NCBI GenBank assembly: GCA_002746645.1
Contig: PDPU01000038.1
Span: 1 to 62,249, forward strand
From: Gammaproteobacteria bacterium
Lineage (GTDB): Bacteria > Pseudomonadota > Gammaproteobacteria > Granulosicoccales > Granulosicoccaceae
Length of the DNA stretch: 62,249 nt
Direction: 5' to 3'
Below the pieces are notes generated by a model. The model did no database searches, had not been told where the DNA came from, and saw only the letters and a list, made by a program, of their open reading frames with translations. Shown one piece after another: positions 1 through 7,771 of the stretch (positions are counted from its first letter, which is position 1; every line of letters begins with the position of its first letter). The position numbers were made by a program, and so were the translations under genes.

Positions 1-2
1 AT

Positions 3-290
3 CGCATCAAGGAGCAGCAGCTTCATCTGTTTGCCGATCGCACCAGCACCGCGACGATGCCAGCCAATCAGCTGCGCCTGTATTTCTCGTCATTTGCCTA
101 CGTTCTGATGCACGGGCTGCGATGGATGGGGCTCAACGGTACCGAACTCGAACGTGCCCAATGCCAGACGATCCGGCTGAAGGTACTGAACATCGGTACG
201 CGTGTCAGAGTCACGACCCGAAAGGTCTGGCTGTCGCTCTCCGAGGGCTATCCGGACCAGGCCCTGTTCTCCCTGGGGCAAGCTGCGTGA
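3..290 (+). mobile_element. IS1380-family transposase, C-terminal fragment
   Basis: The frame is open from the left edge and ends at a TGA at 288-290. The visible 95 residues include RIKEQQLHLFADRTSTATM, NQLRLYFSSFAYVLMHGLR and the closing stretch RVRVTTRKVWLSLSEGYP, which are the highly recognisable end of the DDE transposase of IS1380-type elements. The last residues (ALF then SLGQAA) diverge from the usual tail, so the end may be eroded or frameshifted. The catalytic core lies outside the window. No inverted repeat could be identified in the 200 bases that follow, so I cannot say whether the element is intact. Confidence 0.8.
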
Positions 291-508
291 TGCAGGATAT
301 CGGCGGCAACAATCGATGTGATCGAGGCGTATTGGAACCTTTTCGGCACAAGTCGCCAGCGAAAACGAGTGTCGCAATCCGCAAGGTACTGTCTTTTGCC
401 GAATTGCTCCGATCGAATGGTCTGAAATCAGCTCAAGCGCCCGCGCTGTGAGCGATGCGGGCTAGAGTGTTCATGGGCGCTGTCGACCGAAACAACAACT
501 GCAAGTCA

Positions 509-1348
509 TCAGGGAAGCAGCGTGCAACTGGCAGCGGATTTGTTGCCGTTGCTGTCAATAGCCTGATTGATCGTCATCGACGTGCCATTGACCTGCACCC
601 CGGCAAGCAGGCCATAGGCCGAACCATTCTGTCGTAAGCTGATGTTGCTGCCGTCGGTTGTCCAGGAGATATCGATTGAGGAATCGGCCTGGCCTTCCCA
701 TACCAATCCGGATCCGTCTTCGAAAAACGCGATGTCGAAACCTTGATCAGCGTCGTTGCTGCATCGCCAGTAGTTCGTCGCATCATCGTCAATCAGTTCG
801 TTGACGAGACCATCAATACTGCCTCCGTTGTAGATGGTGTCGATGTCGATGGTGGTATCGGTGTCGGTATCGGTATCGGTATCGGTGTCGGTGTCGGTGT
901 CGGTGTCGGTGGTGTTCAGTTTGCAGATAACCTGACCATAGGTCTGGCCGTTGATATCCGTGCCGCTTGCCGTCATTAACGTGCCAGAGACATTGACCTC
1001 GGTGATGGCGCCCAGAACTGAATCGGAATCACTCAGTGAAATGTTGTTGTCATTCGCTTGCCATTGAATCGTGATGCCACTTCTGCTGTGGTTTTCCCAG
1101 TAGGTGGCTTCACCCGAATCGTAGAAAGCGATATCGAATCCCGAGCCGTTGACGGCGTTGTCACACACCCAGTAGTCGTTTTTTAGCTGAGTTGCATCTG
1201 GGCCGTTGGTAAGGCCATCCAGCGGATCATTCGGGTTGGTGCCGTCGCCGCTGATGCCGTCGCCGCTGGTGCCGTTGCCGCTGTCATTGCAGCCGATGAT
1301 TCCGATGCTCAGTGCCGTGATGGCGACAATGGTCTTGAAACGATCCAA
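509..1348 (-). CDS. Lipoprotein with two copies of a beta-rich domain joined by a Thr-Asp repeat
   Basis: The product is 279 residues with a TTG start placed 7 nt after a clear AGGAG. It begins with a hydrophobic leader ending in a lipobox-like IIGC, so it is probably lipid-anchored outside the inner membrane. A Gly/Asn/Asp-rich linker follows. Two homologous modules then appear: the first around residues 58-140 (YWVCDN, GFDIAFYDSGEATYWE, ITIQWQANDNNISL) and the second around residues 190-275 (YWRCSN, GFDIAFFEDGSGLVWE, IDISWTTDGSNISL). Each has paired cysteines near its ends. A (TD)n tract separates them. Function unknown; the internal duplication is direct observation, a surface or binding role is inference. 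It is a lone gene, divergent from nothing recognisable. Confidence 0.75.
   Translation of the reverse strand: MDRFKTIVAITALSIGIIGCNDSGNGTSGDGISGDGTNPNDPLDGLTNGPDATQLKNDYWVCDNAVNGSGFDIAFYDSGEATYWENHSRSGITIQWQANDNNISLSDSDSVLGAITEVNVSGTLMTASGTDINGQTYGQVICKLNTTDTDTDTDTDTDTDTDTDTTIDIDTIYNGGSIDGLVNELIDDDATNYWRCSNDADQGFDIAFFEDGSGLVWEGQADSSIDISWTTDGSNISLRQNGSAYGLLAGVQVNGTSMTINQAIDSNGNKSAASCTLLP
854..907 (-). repeat. Nine 6-bp units (ggtRtc on the + strand) encoding a Thr-Asp tract
   Basis: Nine tandem hexamers, alternating ggtatc and ggtgtc, lie between the two domains of the lipoprotein and encode (TD)n. The unit length preserves the reading frame whatever the copy number, so slippage would change only linker length. 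Confidence 0.9.
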
Positions 1349-1525
1349 TGTCCGTCTCCTGGTGATGACTGCGAATGCGTTGTCGATGATTTCGAGTGCA
1401 CGCCTCGGTTTTCGTCAACGCACACTTCTCCGTAACGCTCGTTTCACAGGTTTTGAAGACACACCATGACTGCCGGGCAGAGACAAGCCGGCTTTGTCAG
1501 GTAAAGCATGTTTGAAAACAAGACG

Positions 1526-2125
1526 TTACTGCTCGCTGGCTCCGTCGGTATTGCTCGAGGATTGCGAGTCGGCAATCTGGTTCCCGCCTCGTTCGCTCGG
1601 GGTGAAGAAAGCCAGAGCGCTGCCGGTGCCGAATTCGAGTTCGTTCCAGTGCGTGATCGGGAACTCCGCCACGAGGGCGGCTGCTGTCGGAAAACGCTCG
1701 AAATCCTCTTCGTCCAGCGCCTTCGTCAGCAGGCGGTTGGCGAATTCGCCGATACCCGGGTTGTGTGCGATGACCATCAGGGTGCGGCTGCGACCGCTCG
1801 CCTGCTGCACGATGGATAGCAAGTCATTCGGCGAGGCAAGATAGAGATCAGGCAACCAGATGGGTTCGGGTGCGACGGACATGGCATCTGCGGCGAGTTG
1901 CCAGGTTTCCCGTGTGCGCTGCGAATCTGATGACAACACTGCGTCGGGTAGATGCCCATGAGCTACCAGCCACTGACCGAGTTCGCTTGCGGCGCGTTTG
2001 CCACGTCCCTTCAGCGGCCTCGCGTGGTCGGACAGGGTCAGGTCAGACCAGGATGATTTGGCATGACGGGTGACGATCAGCCGCAGGTGGGGTGAATTCG
2101 GCTGGTTTGCAGTCTGGTTCGTCAT
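1526..2125 (-). CDS. sixA: Phosphohistidine phosphatase SixA
   Basis: A histidine-phosphatase superfamily protein of 199 residues. The signature RHAKS (residues 20-24) follows a short N-terminal extension, and the second half of the active site is seen in LSSDSQRTRETW and VIAHNPGIGEFANRLL. SixA removes phosphate from His-containing phosphotransfer domains or from the nitrogen PTS protein NPr in related bacteria; it is cytoplasmic. It lies 56 bp downstream of the signalling operon on the same strand, so it may be co-transcribed, which would fit a phosphate-signalling role, but that link is inference. The C-terminal 15 residues are Ser/Gln-rich and probably disordered. Confidence 0.9.
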   Translation of the reverse strand: MTNQTANQPNSPHLRLIVTRHAKSSWSDLTLSDHARPLKGRGKRAASELGQWLVAHGHLPDAVLSSDSQRTRETWQLAADAMSVAPEPIWLPDLYLASPNDLLSIVQQASGRSRTLMVIAHNPGIGEFANRLLTKALDEEDFERFPTAAALVAEFPITHWNELEFGTGSALAFFTPSERGGNQIADSQSSSNTDGASEQ

Positions 2126-2181
2126 CGGGTGAGGCTATGGGTCAGGGTTGCGTTTCAATGCAACGTGTCAGGGCTGCCGTG

Positions 2182-2934
2182 TCAGTGCAGCGTATCCATG
2201 AGATCGATCATGAATTCCGCATCTTCCTGCGTCAGGGCTTCCCAGCCGGTCAGTGCCAGGCTGTCGAGCACACCTGCGCCCTTGTCGATGTTCGGCATGT
2301 CGAGGAGTTTTCCGAGCAGGGTTTCCCGGAGTTCGTCACTCACGCGTGGCCCCGCCAGCACGACATGGCGAATGATGTGTATCCGGCTGCTCAGCAACAC
2401 CCTGAGTTGACGCTTGATGATGCTCGTGAATTCTTCGTAGGCGCTCTCGAGAAAGTAGCCGACGTCCGCTCGACCTTGGATCAGGGCCTTGACCACCTGA
2501 ACATGGGTGTCGACCATCGTGACCGTGGCGGCACTCATGTCGATGTCGGCAGGTTCGAGCAGGATGTTGCCAACGAGGTTGACTTCGGGTTCGTCGGTGC
2601 AGGCAATGCGAAGGACGGTGGGCAGGTCTTCGACCTTGTGCCAGTCGCTCTCCTTGCTGACCGCCACCAGGGTTTCGTCGGGCCGGTTCAGTGGCGCACA
2701 GACCGCCTTGAATCCTGCTTCGCGCATCAACGCCGAGGCGTCCCAGGGATTGGCATAGACGATATCGACTTCGTCTCTCGTGATGGCCTCGCGCTGTTTC
2801 TCGAAGCTGTCGTAGAGTTCGAGACGTATGGGTACGCCCAGTTGCACCTGCAGCCAGGTGTTGAAGATGTACCAGCCGGGCAGTCCCCTGGGTGGAAAGT
2901 CCGGACTGACCGACATCACCAGTTTCTCGCTCAT
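2182..2934 (-). CDS. PhnD-like (phosphate/phosphonate-type) binding protein without signal peptide
   Basis: A 250-residue periplasmic-binding-protein fold of the PhnD type. Characteristic stretches are FEKQREAITRDEVDIVYANP (the ligand-domain hinge region), the run from about residue 80 on drugs such as DETLVAVSKESDW, and QVVKALIQGRADVGYFLE. The start ATG overlaps the stop of the upstream PAS gene as ATGA, fixing the start at MSEKLVMSVSPDFPP. No signal peptide or lipobox is present, so the protein should stay in the cytoplasm, unlike transport-linked PhnD. No permease or ATPase is nearby. A role as a cytoplasmic ligand sensor working with the PAS and roadblock proteins is inference. Confidence 0.75.
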   Translation of the reverse strand: MSEKLVMSVSPDFPPRGLPGWYIFNTWLQVQLGVPIRLELYDSFEKQREAITRDEVDIVYANPWDASALMREAGFKAVCAPLNRPDETLVAVSKESDWHKVEDLPTVLRIACTDEPEVNLVGNILLEPADIDMSAATVTMVDTHVQVVKALIQGRADVGYFLESAYEEFTSIIKRQLRVLLSSRIHIIRHVVLAGPRVSDELRETLLGKLLDMPNIDKGAGVLDSLALTGWEALTQEDAEFMIDLMDTLH

Positions 2935-3416
2935 GTCGAGGCTCCGAGCAAGGCGGCATACTGTTCTTCGACTGCGGCGATCTGCCTGCGCGAGGGTTTC
3001 CTGCGTACCGAGGTATAGGAGACGATCAGCCCTTTGCGCTTGTTGGGAATGACCGAGGCATACACCCAGTAGTAACGGCCATCCTTGCGCAGGTTCTTGA
3101 CGTATCCGTGCCAGCGTTCGCCGCGCTCCACCGTCTGCCAGAGGTCCTGGAAGGCGGCGGCCGGCATGTCGGGATGGCGCAGGATGCAATGCGGCGAGCC
3201 GATGAGTTCCGCTTCCTCGTAGCCCGACATGAGCACGAAGGATTCGTTGCAGTCGGTGATCCTGCCGTCAAGGTTGGTGCGGGAGAAGATCAGACAGCCG
3301 TCCGGGAATGGCACTTCCTCTTCGAGGACGCGAACCTTGCGCCGCGTGCCATCGTGAAGGGTGAGTTCCACTTCCCGGCAGGGCCCGGGTACATCGTCTT
3401 CGGTCATGTCGTGCAT
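2931..3416 (-). CDS. PAS-domain sensor protein (Aer-like PAS, no output domain)
   Basis: About 161 residues with one PAS domain in the middle. The stretch CNESFVLMSGYEEAELIGSP, then RHPDMPAAAFQDLW, then GYVKNLRKDGRYYWVYASV matches the PAS domain of aerotaxis receptors, which bind FAD. There is no transmembrane segment, HAMP, kinase or methyl-accepting domain. I prefer the ATG at 3416 (MHDMTEDD) because GGAGAGG sits 9 nt upstream; an earlier in-frame ATG exists at 3437. It overlaps the PhnD-like gene by 4 bp and follows the roadblock gene by about 55 bp. It presumably senses redox or a small ligand and signals through partners in the operon; cofactor and partner are not shown by the sequence. 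Confidence 0.8.
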   Translation of the reverse strand: MHDMTEDDVPGPCREVELTLHDGTRRKVRVLEEEVPFPDGCLIFSRTNLDGRITDCNESFVLMSGYEEAELIGSPHCILRHPDMPAAAFQDLWQTVERGERWHGYVKNLRKDGRYYWVYASVIPNKRKGLIVSYTSVRRKPSRRQIAAVEEQYAALLGAST

Positions 3417-3471
3417 GGCAGAGTACCTCTCCTGCATGGCAATGTGTTTCGCTGACGATCGGGAACCGGTG

Positions 3472-3834
3472 TCAGATGACCCTGGCGATGCTCTCCGCTG
3501 CCCGCCGTATGTCGAGGAAGATGAGACCGAGCCGCGCCGTGGGTTTTGCCAGCACGGTAACCACTGCTTCCTTGCCGGCGTAGGCCATCAGCACGTAACC
3601 GAGATTGCCCTTGACCAGCACCTGCTCGAGTTCGCCACGTTGCAGTTCGCTGACGATGCGATCGCCGAGCGACAGCATCGCGGCACTCATTGCGCCGACG
3701 CGATCTTCATCCATGCCGGCAGGTAGCACGGATGCCATGACAAGACCATCCGTGGACAGCACGGCAGAGGCTTCGACATCGGTTGTCGAGCTGTTGAGGT
3801 CGCTCAGGACTGAGTTGAGTATGTCCGATCGCAC
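3472..3834 (-). CDS. Roadblock/LC7-domain protein (MglB-like)
   Basis: A compact 120-residue roadblock/LC7 protein. Typical features are DVEASAVLSTDGLVMASVLP near the N-terminus, a central helix AAMLSLGDRIVSELQRGELE, then strands VLVKGNLGYVLMAYAGKEAV and the closing LGLIFLDIRRAAESI. The family regulates small Ras-like GTPases (MglB acts on MglA in polarity and motility systems) or scaffolds signalling. The start is GTG, with GGAG 8 nt upstream. No MglA-type GTPase is encoded in the window, so the cognate GTPase must be elsewhere or this protein works differently. It lies between a possible second roadblock-like protein and the PAS gene on the same strand. Confidence 0.85.
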   Translation of the reverse strand: MRSDILNSVLSDLNSSTTDVEASAVLSTDGLVMASVLPAGMDEDRVGAMSAAMLSLGDRIVSELQRGELEQVLVKGNLGYVLMAYAGKEAVVTVLAKPTARLGLIFLDIRRAAESIARVI

Positions 3835-3891
3835 GTTGCATTCTCCAGTTGGCGGGGTTCCGGGAGCGGAAGGATCCCTCCTGCTGGCCGC

Positions 3892-4632
3892 TCAGATGTC
3901 GTCATAGCGTTGTACAAGTATTCTTACCAGACTTGGTAGCGCATCACAATTGAAAGTAGGTATGCCCAGAACGATCAATACTAGGAGATTGTCACCGACG
4001 TACAGGGGCCAGAAGCCGACGCTGCCGTGACCGGCAGGGTCGATGAGACCCGGTGTGAGGACGTCGGTATCGAACGCGCCGGCAACAAGGTCGTGGTGTT
4101 TTTCGTGCAGCAGGAGCAGTTCCGCGGCGAAGGCCGTCAACTCTTCGGCCGTGCTGGCGGAGACGCCGGCGTGCCCGATATCGAGGCCACCTCGCGCATC
4201 CCCGAGTACTCCCTGGCCACGTTCGGAGAGTGCTGGCAGCAATTCCGCGATCAGATGCTGGAACGACGGTGCGTCACTGGATTCGTTCGCCGGAGCTGGC
4301 GTTGCGGCATCCGGTGAGGAGTTCATGCCTGGGTCACGCCGGGGATGCGGTGGCTGTGCGTCCAGTCGCAGCAGACTCCCGTCGACGAGATGCCTGAGGA
4401 ATGCCGTTGGTGCCCGCTCCGACGCCGAAAAGTAGTGTTCGAGATTCTCGGTGGTGGCTCTGATCGGATGGCGAGCGCGCAGCACACTCAGCAGGGCGTC
4501 GCGATCAGGCGTGGACTCGCGTGCGGACACGGCGTGGAAGGCGCCGGCAGGCGTGATGTGGATGAACAGTCCTGTATCGTCGCCGTCCGACGCCGAATCC
4601 TTGTCGAAGAATGATTCCGTTTCACGACTCAT
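3892..4632 (-). CDS. Unknown cytoplasmic protein, possible roadblock-like C-terminal domain
   Basis: A 246-residue protein I do not recognise as a named family. The N-terminal 75 residues (GLFIHITPAGAFHAVSARES onward) form one predicted alpha/beta unit; a Pro/Ala/Asp-rich linker covers about residues 80-115; the C-terminal 120 residues (HLIAELLPALSERGQGVLGD through LPSLVRILVQRYDDI) have the helix-strand-helix pattern and length of a roadblock/longin fold, with VGFWPLYVGDNLLVLIVLGI as the central strands. That assignment is by pattern only. No signal peptide. The ATG at 4632 lies 11 bp inside the preceding gene, arguing for coupled translation. It precedes the bona fide roadblock gene by 57 bp. 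Confidence 0.6.
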   Translation of the reverse strand: MSRETESFFDKDSASDGDDTGLFIHITPAGAFHAVSARESTPDRDALLSVLRARHPIRATTENLEHYFSASERAPTAFLRHLVDGSLLRLDAQPPHPRRDPGMNSSPDAATPAPANESSDAPSFQHLIAELLPALSERGQGVLGDARGGLDIGHAGVSASTAEELTAFAAELLLLHEKHHDLVAGAFDTDVLTPGLIDPAGHGSVGFWPLYVGDNLLVLIVLGIPTFNCDALPSLVRILVQRYDDI

Positions 4633-5611
4633 GATGGTCCGTTCCGATGTCGAAGAGATCGAGCAGGTCGGCTGCATTGTGGAAGGCGATGACATAGCCC
4701 TCCGGAATGCCGAAGTCGGCTATCGCCGAATTCAGCGAATGAAACCCCTCGCGCCAGCGCTCGGCCAGTTCGGTCCAGTAGTCCGAGTGATGGGTGTCGA
4801 TGTAGGCCGGGTGTTTCGTCAGGCGTTTCGGCTGCTCGACATCGACCGTTGACGGCACGCGTCCCGCCGATACCGACAGGGCACAGCGCCACAGAAAGGC
4901 ATCGAGCGGGTATCCGAGCACGTCCCTGGTGCGGAGCGTTCTGGCAATGATGACAGGTCTGGTGTCTGTCCAGAATTCGACGTCGATCGAGTCGGGGTCG
5001 AGTTCGGCATACACGGGATCGTCGCTGGTGATGGAGCTGAGCGAACGATTGGCAAACAGGAGGTTGTCGGAGGGCAGGGCGAACAGATCGAGCGAGGGAA
5101 GCTCGAACGACAAGCCCTGGTGATCATCCGGCAGGAGTGACAGCTGCTTCTTCAGGAATCCGCAGACGTGGTTTTCGGGCTTGAACCGACGATGGCTTCC
5201 GGCACCGGTACGTCCGTCTTGCCTGAGTGCAGCTCGATCACCGTTCTCCTCCGGAGTCGAGAGCAGCAGGTCTTCGACGGCATGCGCGGCAGATTCCAGT
5301 GCCGCGAAATCGAGAGGTTCCCGCAGCGTGATTGCCGCATAGTGACCCGGCAACTCGAAGTCCGGGTGTTCTCCGACCACCAGGCAAGGCAATCCGTCAC
5401 GGTGATGGTGGCGTTCGAGTTCCAGTCGTGCGCCCGGATGTGCAGGATCCACCAGGATGCAGTCTTCGGGGACATAGTTCGTCGTTTGTCGGTAGTACCT
5501 CGCGCCGTCATGCGTGAAGTAGTATTCGAGCATGCGTGCGAGGTGGTCCCCGACGCCGACAAGTCGGATGTTAAGGGGGTATTCGAAACGGTTTCGAACC
5601 TCGGTGTTCAT
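4622..5611 (-). CDS. Unknown protein with receiver-like N-terminal domain
   Basis: A 329-residue cytoplasmic protein. Residues 10-120 look like a degenerate response-regulator receiver: NIRLVGVGDHLARMLEYYF (strand 1, helix 1), DCILVDP (strand 3 with the Asp where phosphorylation would occur), GLPCLVVGE (strand 4) and ITLREPLDFAALE, where Arg stands in for the usual Lys before Pro. The C-terminal 190 residues (PVYAELDPDSIDVEFW, YPLDAFLWRCALSVSAGRVP, LAERWREGFHSLNSAIADFG) are not recognised. Its ATG overlaps the stop of the preceding gene as ATGA. Whether it is phosphorylated cannot be judged; the acidic cluster normally at the end of strand 1 is missing, so it is probably a pseudo-receiver. 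Confidence 0.6.
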   Translation of the reverse strand: MNTEVRNRFEYPLNIRLVGVGDHLARMLEYYFTHDGARYYRQTTNYVPEDCILVDPAHPGARLELERHHHRDGLPCLVVGEHPDFELPGHYAAITLREPLDFAALESAAHAVEDLLLSTPEENGDRAALRQDGRTGAGSHRRFKPENHVCGFLKKQLSLLPDDHQGLSFELPSLDLFALPSDNLLFANRSLSSITSDDPVYAELDPDSIDVEFWTDTRPVIIARTLRTRDVLGYPLDAFLWRCALSVSAGRVPSTVDVEQPKRLTKHPAYIDTHHSDYWTELAERWREGFHSLNSAIADFGIPEGYVIAFHNAADLLDLFDIGTDHHES

Positions 5612-6051
5612 GCTCGGCCCGGACTCGTTGGCAGCATGGCAGGGCGCAGGCTGCGTTGCACCAGGTTGCGTTCGAAACGAAGCGATTCGGTCGCCGGGCG
5701 ATGTCTTTCGGTCAGCCAGCGATCGAAGAATTCGCGATGCTCCGGTGCCAGCTGGGGGCGTGATTGTTCGAGCATGTGCTGACGCAGGGCCAGGCCGCAA
5801 TCGCCGAGGCTGTCGAAGAGATCGTGCAGCGCGTCGGGGAGGCGCTCCTGCAGGCCCCGATCCAGACACAGGGTCACGCGCCGCGTGAGGCTCAACAGGT
5901 CGCGTGGGTCATGCGACACCTTGCTCGAGAGGTAATGCCATGCGTCGTCCGTCGAGAGCTGTTTCGGCATGCTTAGCCGGAAGTTGGAGGCGGGCGAGAG
6001 AAAGCACGCGTTGACACGTGTCCTTGCCGTTGCCTTGCCGTTTTCTGTCAT
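5608..6051 (-). CDS. Small helical protein of unknown function, first gene of the signalling operon
   Basis: The product is 147 residues from the ATG at 6051, or 120 from a second ATG at 5970 (MPKQLSTDDAWHY); neither start has a convincing Shine-Dalgarno, so the start is uncertain. The conserved-looking part is helical and charged: DPRDLLSLTRRVTLCLDRGL, QERLPDALHDLFDSLGDCGL, and FFDRWLTERHRPATESLRFE. There is no signal peptide, membrane segment or catalytic motif I can name. The stop overlaps the next ATG (ATGA), so it is coupled to the receiver-like gene and probably part of the same complex or pathway. Confidence 0.55.
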   Translation of the reverse strand: MTENGKATARTRVNACFLSPASNFRLSMPKQLSTDDAWHYLSSKVSHDPRDLLSLTRRVTLCLDRGLQERLPDALHDLFDSLGDCGLALRQHMLEQSRPQLAPEHREFFDRWLTERHRPATESLRFERNLVQRSLRPAMLPTSPGRA

Positions 6052-6353
6052 GGTGACAAATCTGTGACCGTACGTAATCGTCCGGGCTCGTCCCGGCTCG
6101 ACATTCCTGTGAAAGCTGCAAGCTATCATATTACCGGGCGTTTCCGGACAGGTGGTGTCGCATTCCGGGAGCGCTTTCCCGGTTTGCTCCGATGCGCCCT
6201 CGTGGTCCTTCGCCTCTTCGATGGTCGGTACGTGAGAACGGCCCATGGCGTCGCGGGGTGGACGGCCATGCGGTTGCTGGCCCCCGAAGTGTGTTAGCTT
6301 GGCTGCGTACGTGATGCAGTCGTCTCTGGTGTTATCCCGATGAGACCGAAATC
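6052..6353. promoter_or_regulatory. Divergent intergenic region with candidate promoter for the signalling operon
   Basis: This 302-bp spacer separates the minus-strand signalling operon from the plus-strand nucleotidyltransferase gene. On the minus strand a TATGAT hexamer lies at 6130-6125 within a short AT-rich island, about 75 bp before the first start codon, and is a candidate -10; the -35 is poor (CCTGTC at about 16 bp spacing). No convincing operator, repeat or terminator was seen in the rest. Confidence 0.3.
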
Positions 6354-6921
6354 ATGACTTTGGACGAGTTGCGGAGCCAGCTGGAACAGTCGTCCGGCGA
6401 GCCTGATCCCAGGCGTCGCCGCATGAAGGCGCTTGCGGTACTGACTGCACGGCTTGCGCAAGACGGCATCATGCCCATCCTCGTGGGTGGCGGAGCGGTG
6501 GAGTTCTACACGGCGGGAGGCTATGCCACCGTCGACATGGTTCTTGCGCTTCCCGTCAGCGACGAGGTCGATGCGGCGTTCGCTGATCTCGGATTCGTGA
6601 AAACAGGGAGGTTCTGGTTGAGGGATGATCTCGATCTGATCTTCGAAGCGCCGGCACCCGCAGGGCTGCCGGGCGAAAATGCGCCGAGAACCGTGGTCGA
6701 TGTCGATGGCATGCAGGTGCACATCATTGGCGTTGATGATCTGATTCTCGATCGCCTGCGAGCCTGGGTACACTGGCAACAGCACGGAAGACGAACGTTG
6801 GGCAAGGCGTCTGGCGCAGTTGTACAAGGAGCAGATCGACTGGGACTATCTGCGGTCCCGTGCCGGTGGTATCCAGAACGAGATTGCAGCCATCGATGTG
6901 TTGTTCGAAGAAACGCGATAG
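6354..6921 (+). pseudogene. MNT-type nucleotidyltransferase-like gene, frameshifted
   Basis: The first frame reads GIMPILVGGGAVEFYTAGGY, TVDMVLAL, GFVKTGRFWLRDDLDLIFEA and DGMQVHIIGVDDLILDRLRAWVHW, the pattern of small MNT/DUF6036-type nucleotidyltransferases. At about 6777 one extra C shifts the frame: dropping it gives NSTEDERWARRLAQLYKEQI and on to FEETR and a TAG at 6919-6921, the expected C-terminus. The second aspartate of the usual D-x-D metal site is replaced (DMV). A single-base insertion plus a degraded metal site suggests an inactive gene, though a sequencing error could explain the frameshift. It sits directly before a small basic ORF and an aminoglycoside acetyltransferase. Confidence 0.7.
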
Positions 6922-7102
6922 CAAGCCCGTGTCGTACGAGGACTTCCACGCAGAGGTTCGAAGGCGCAAGCGCCTGTACTGGGCCGATATTCTCGCGGCC
7001 GAGTCGCCGGAGAGGGCAATCGGGCGGCGGCCGCGCGATCCCGAGAAGGAAGCGCTGCTGCTGCGTCTGGACAAGGCCAGGCTGGTGCGTGAGCGTGGCT
7101 GA
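6896..7102 (+). CDS. Small basic protein of unknown function
   Basis: About 68 residues, very rich in Arg/Lys/Glu: SYEDFHAEVRRRKRLYWADI, then ERAIGRRPRDPEKEALLLRL. The ATG at 6896 lies inside the tail of the nucleotidyltransferase pseudogene in another frame; a GTG at 6929 would remove the doubtful MCCSKKRDSKP leader. Helix-rich, no signal or membrane segment. The overlap with the nucleotidyltransferase suggests the two were once a cotranslated pair, as in toxin-antitoxin-like modules, but neither partner is close enough to a known pair for me to claim that. Confidence 0.5.
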   Translation: MCCSKKRDSKPVSYEDFHAEVRRRKRLYWADILAAESPERAIGRRPRDPEKEALLLRLDKARLVRERG

Positions 7103-7132
7103 TGTCGCGATGTCAACGAAGGGGAAGGAAAC

Positions 7133-7615
7133 ATGCCGATAAGACGGGCAACTGCACTGGATGTCGAGGCCTGGGCGGACTTGCGTGCCCTGTTGTGGCC
7201 GGATACAACGCTCGCTCAGCATCGTCAGGATGCCATGGAGATGCTGGACGAACCCGAGAATCACTGCGCCGTGTTCCTGGATTCCGACACGAAAACAGGC
7301 ATCCGGGCGTTCGCGGAAGCGACCTTGCGGCACGATCATGTCCACGGTTGCAATACTTCACCTGTTGCATTCCTCGAGGGTATCTACGTTCGGCCCGAGG
7401 CTCGTGGCATCGGTATCGGCAGACGTTTGCTGGACGCCATCGAGACCTGGGCGCGCAAGCACGGCTGCACTGAATTCGCTTCCGACGCCGATCTGACGAA
7501 TCCTGACGGTCACGCCTTCCACGAGGCTCTGGGCTTCGATGAAACGGACCGTGTCATCTGTTTCCACAAGTCGTTGCGTTCGGACAAGTCTGCATCCGTC
7601 GAGGCAAAGCCATGA
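7133..7615 (+). CDS. aac(6'): Aminoglycoside 6'-N-acetyltransferase, AAC(6')-I type (GNAT)
   Basis: A 160-residue GNAT enzyme that would transfer acetyl from acetyl-CoA to the 6'-amino group of aminoglycosides. The order of motifs is that of the chromosomal AAC(6')-I group: an N-terminal ATALDVEAWADLRALLWPD, the central RHDHVHG followed by CNTSPVAFLEGIYVRPEARG, the acetyl-CoA loop RGIGIGRRLLDAIETWA, then CTEFASDADL and HEALGFDETDRVICFHKSL. A strong GGAAGGAA precedes the ATG at 7133. It follows the small basic ORF by 30 bp. Substrate range cannot be read from the sequence, but family membership is clear. No integron or IS flanks it immediately, so it may be an intrinsic chromosomal gene. Confidence 0.88.
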   Translation: MPIRRATALDVEAWADLRALLWPDTTLAQHRQDAMEMLDEPENHCAVFLDSDTKTGIRAFAEATLRHDHVHGCNTSPVAFLEGIYVRPEARGIGIGRRLLDAIETWARKHGCTEFASDADLTNPDGHAFHEALGFDETDRVICFHKSLRSDKSASVEAKP

Positions 7616-7771
7616 TCGCACCCCGGGCGGCTGGCTGAAATACACCGGAATGTGACGTTCAGGCGTCGTCTGCAAGGTTGCACGTGACCTGTACATGTGG
7701 GTCGGCTTTGGTCGATGGTCGTCGGCATTGGCGTCAGACAAGGACAAACACACCATGAGAGCGCAGGGGCA

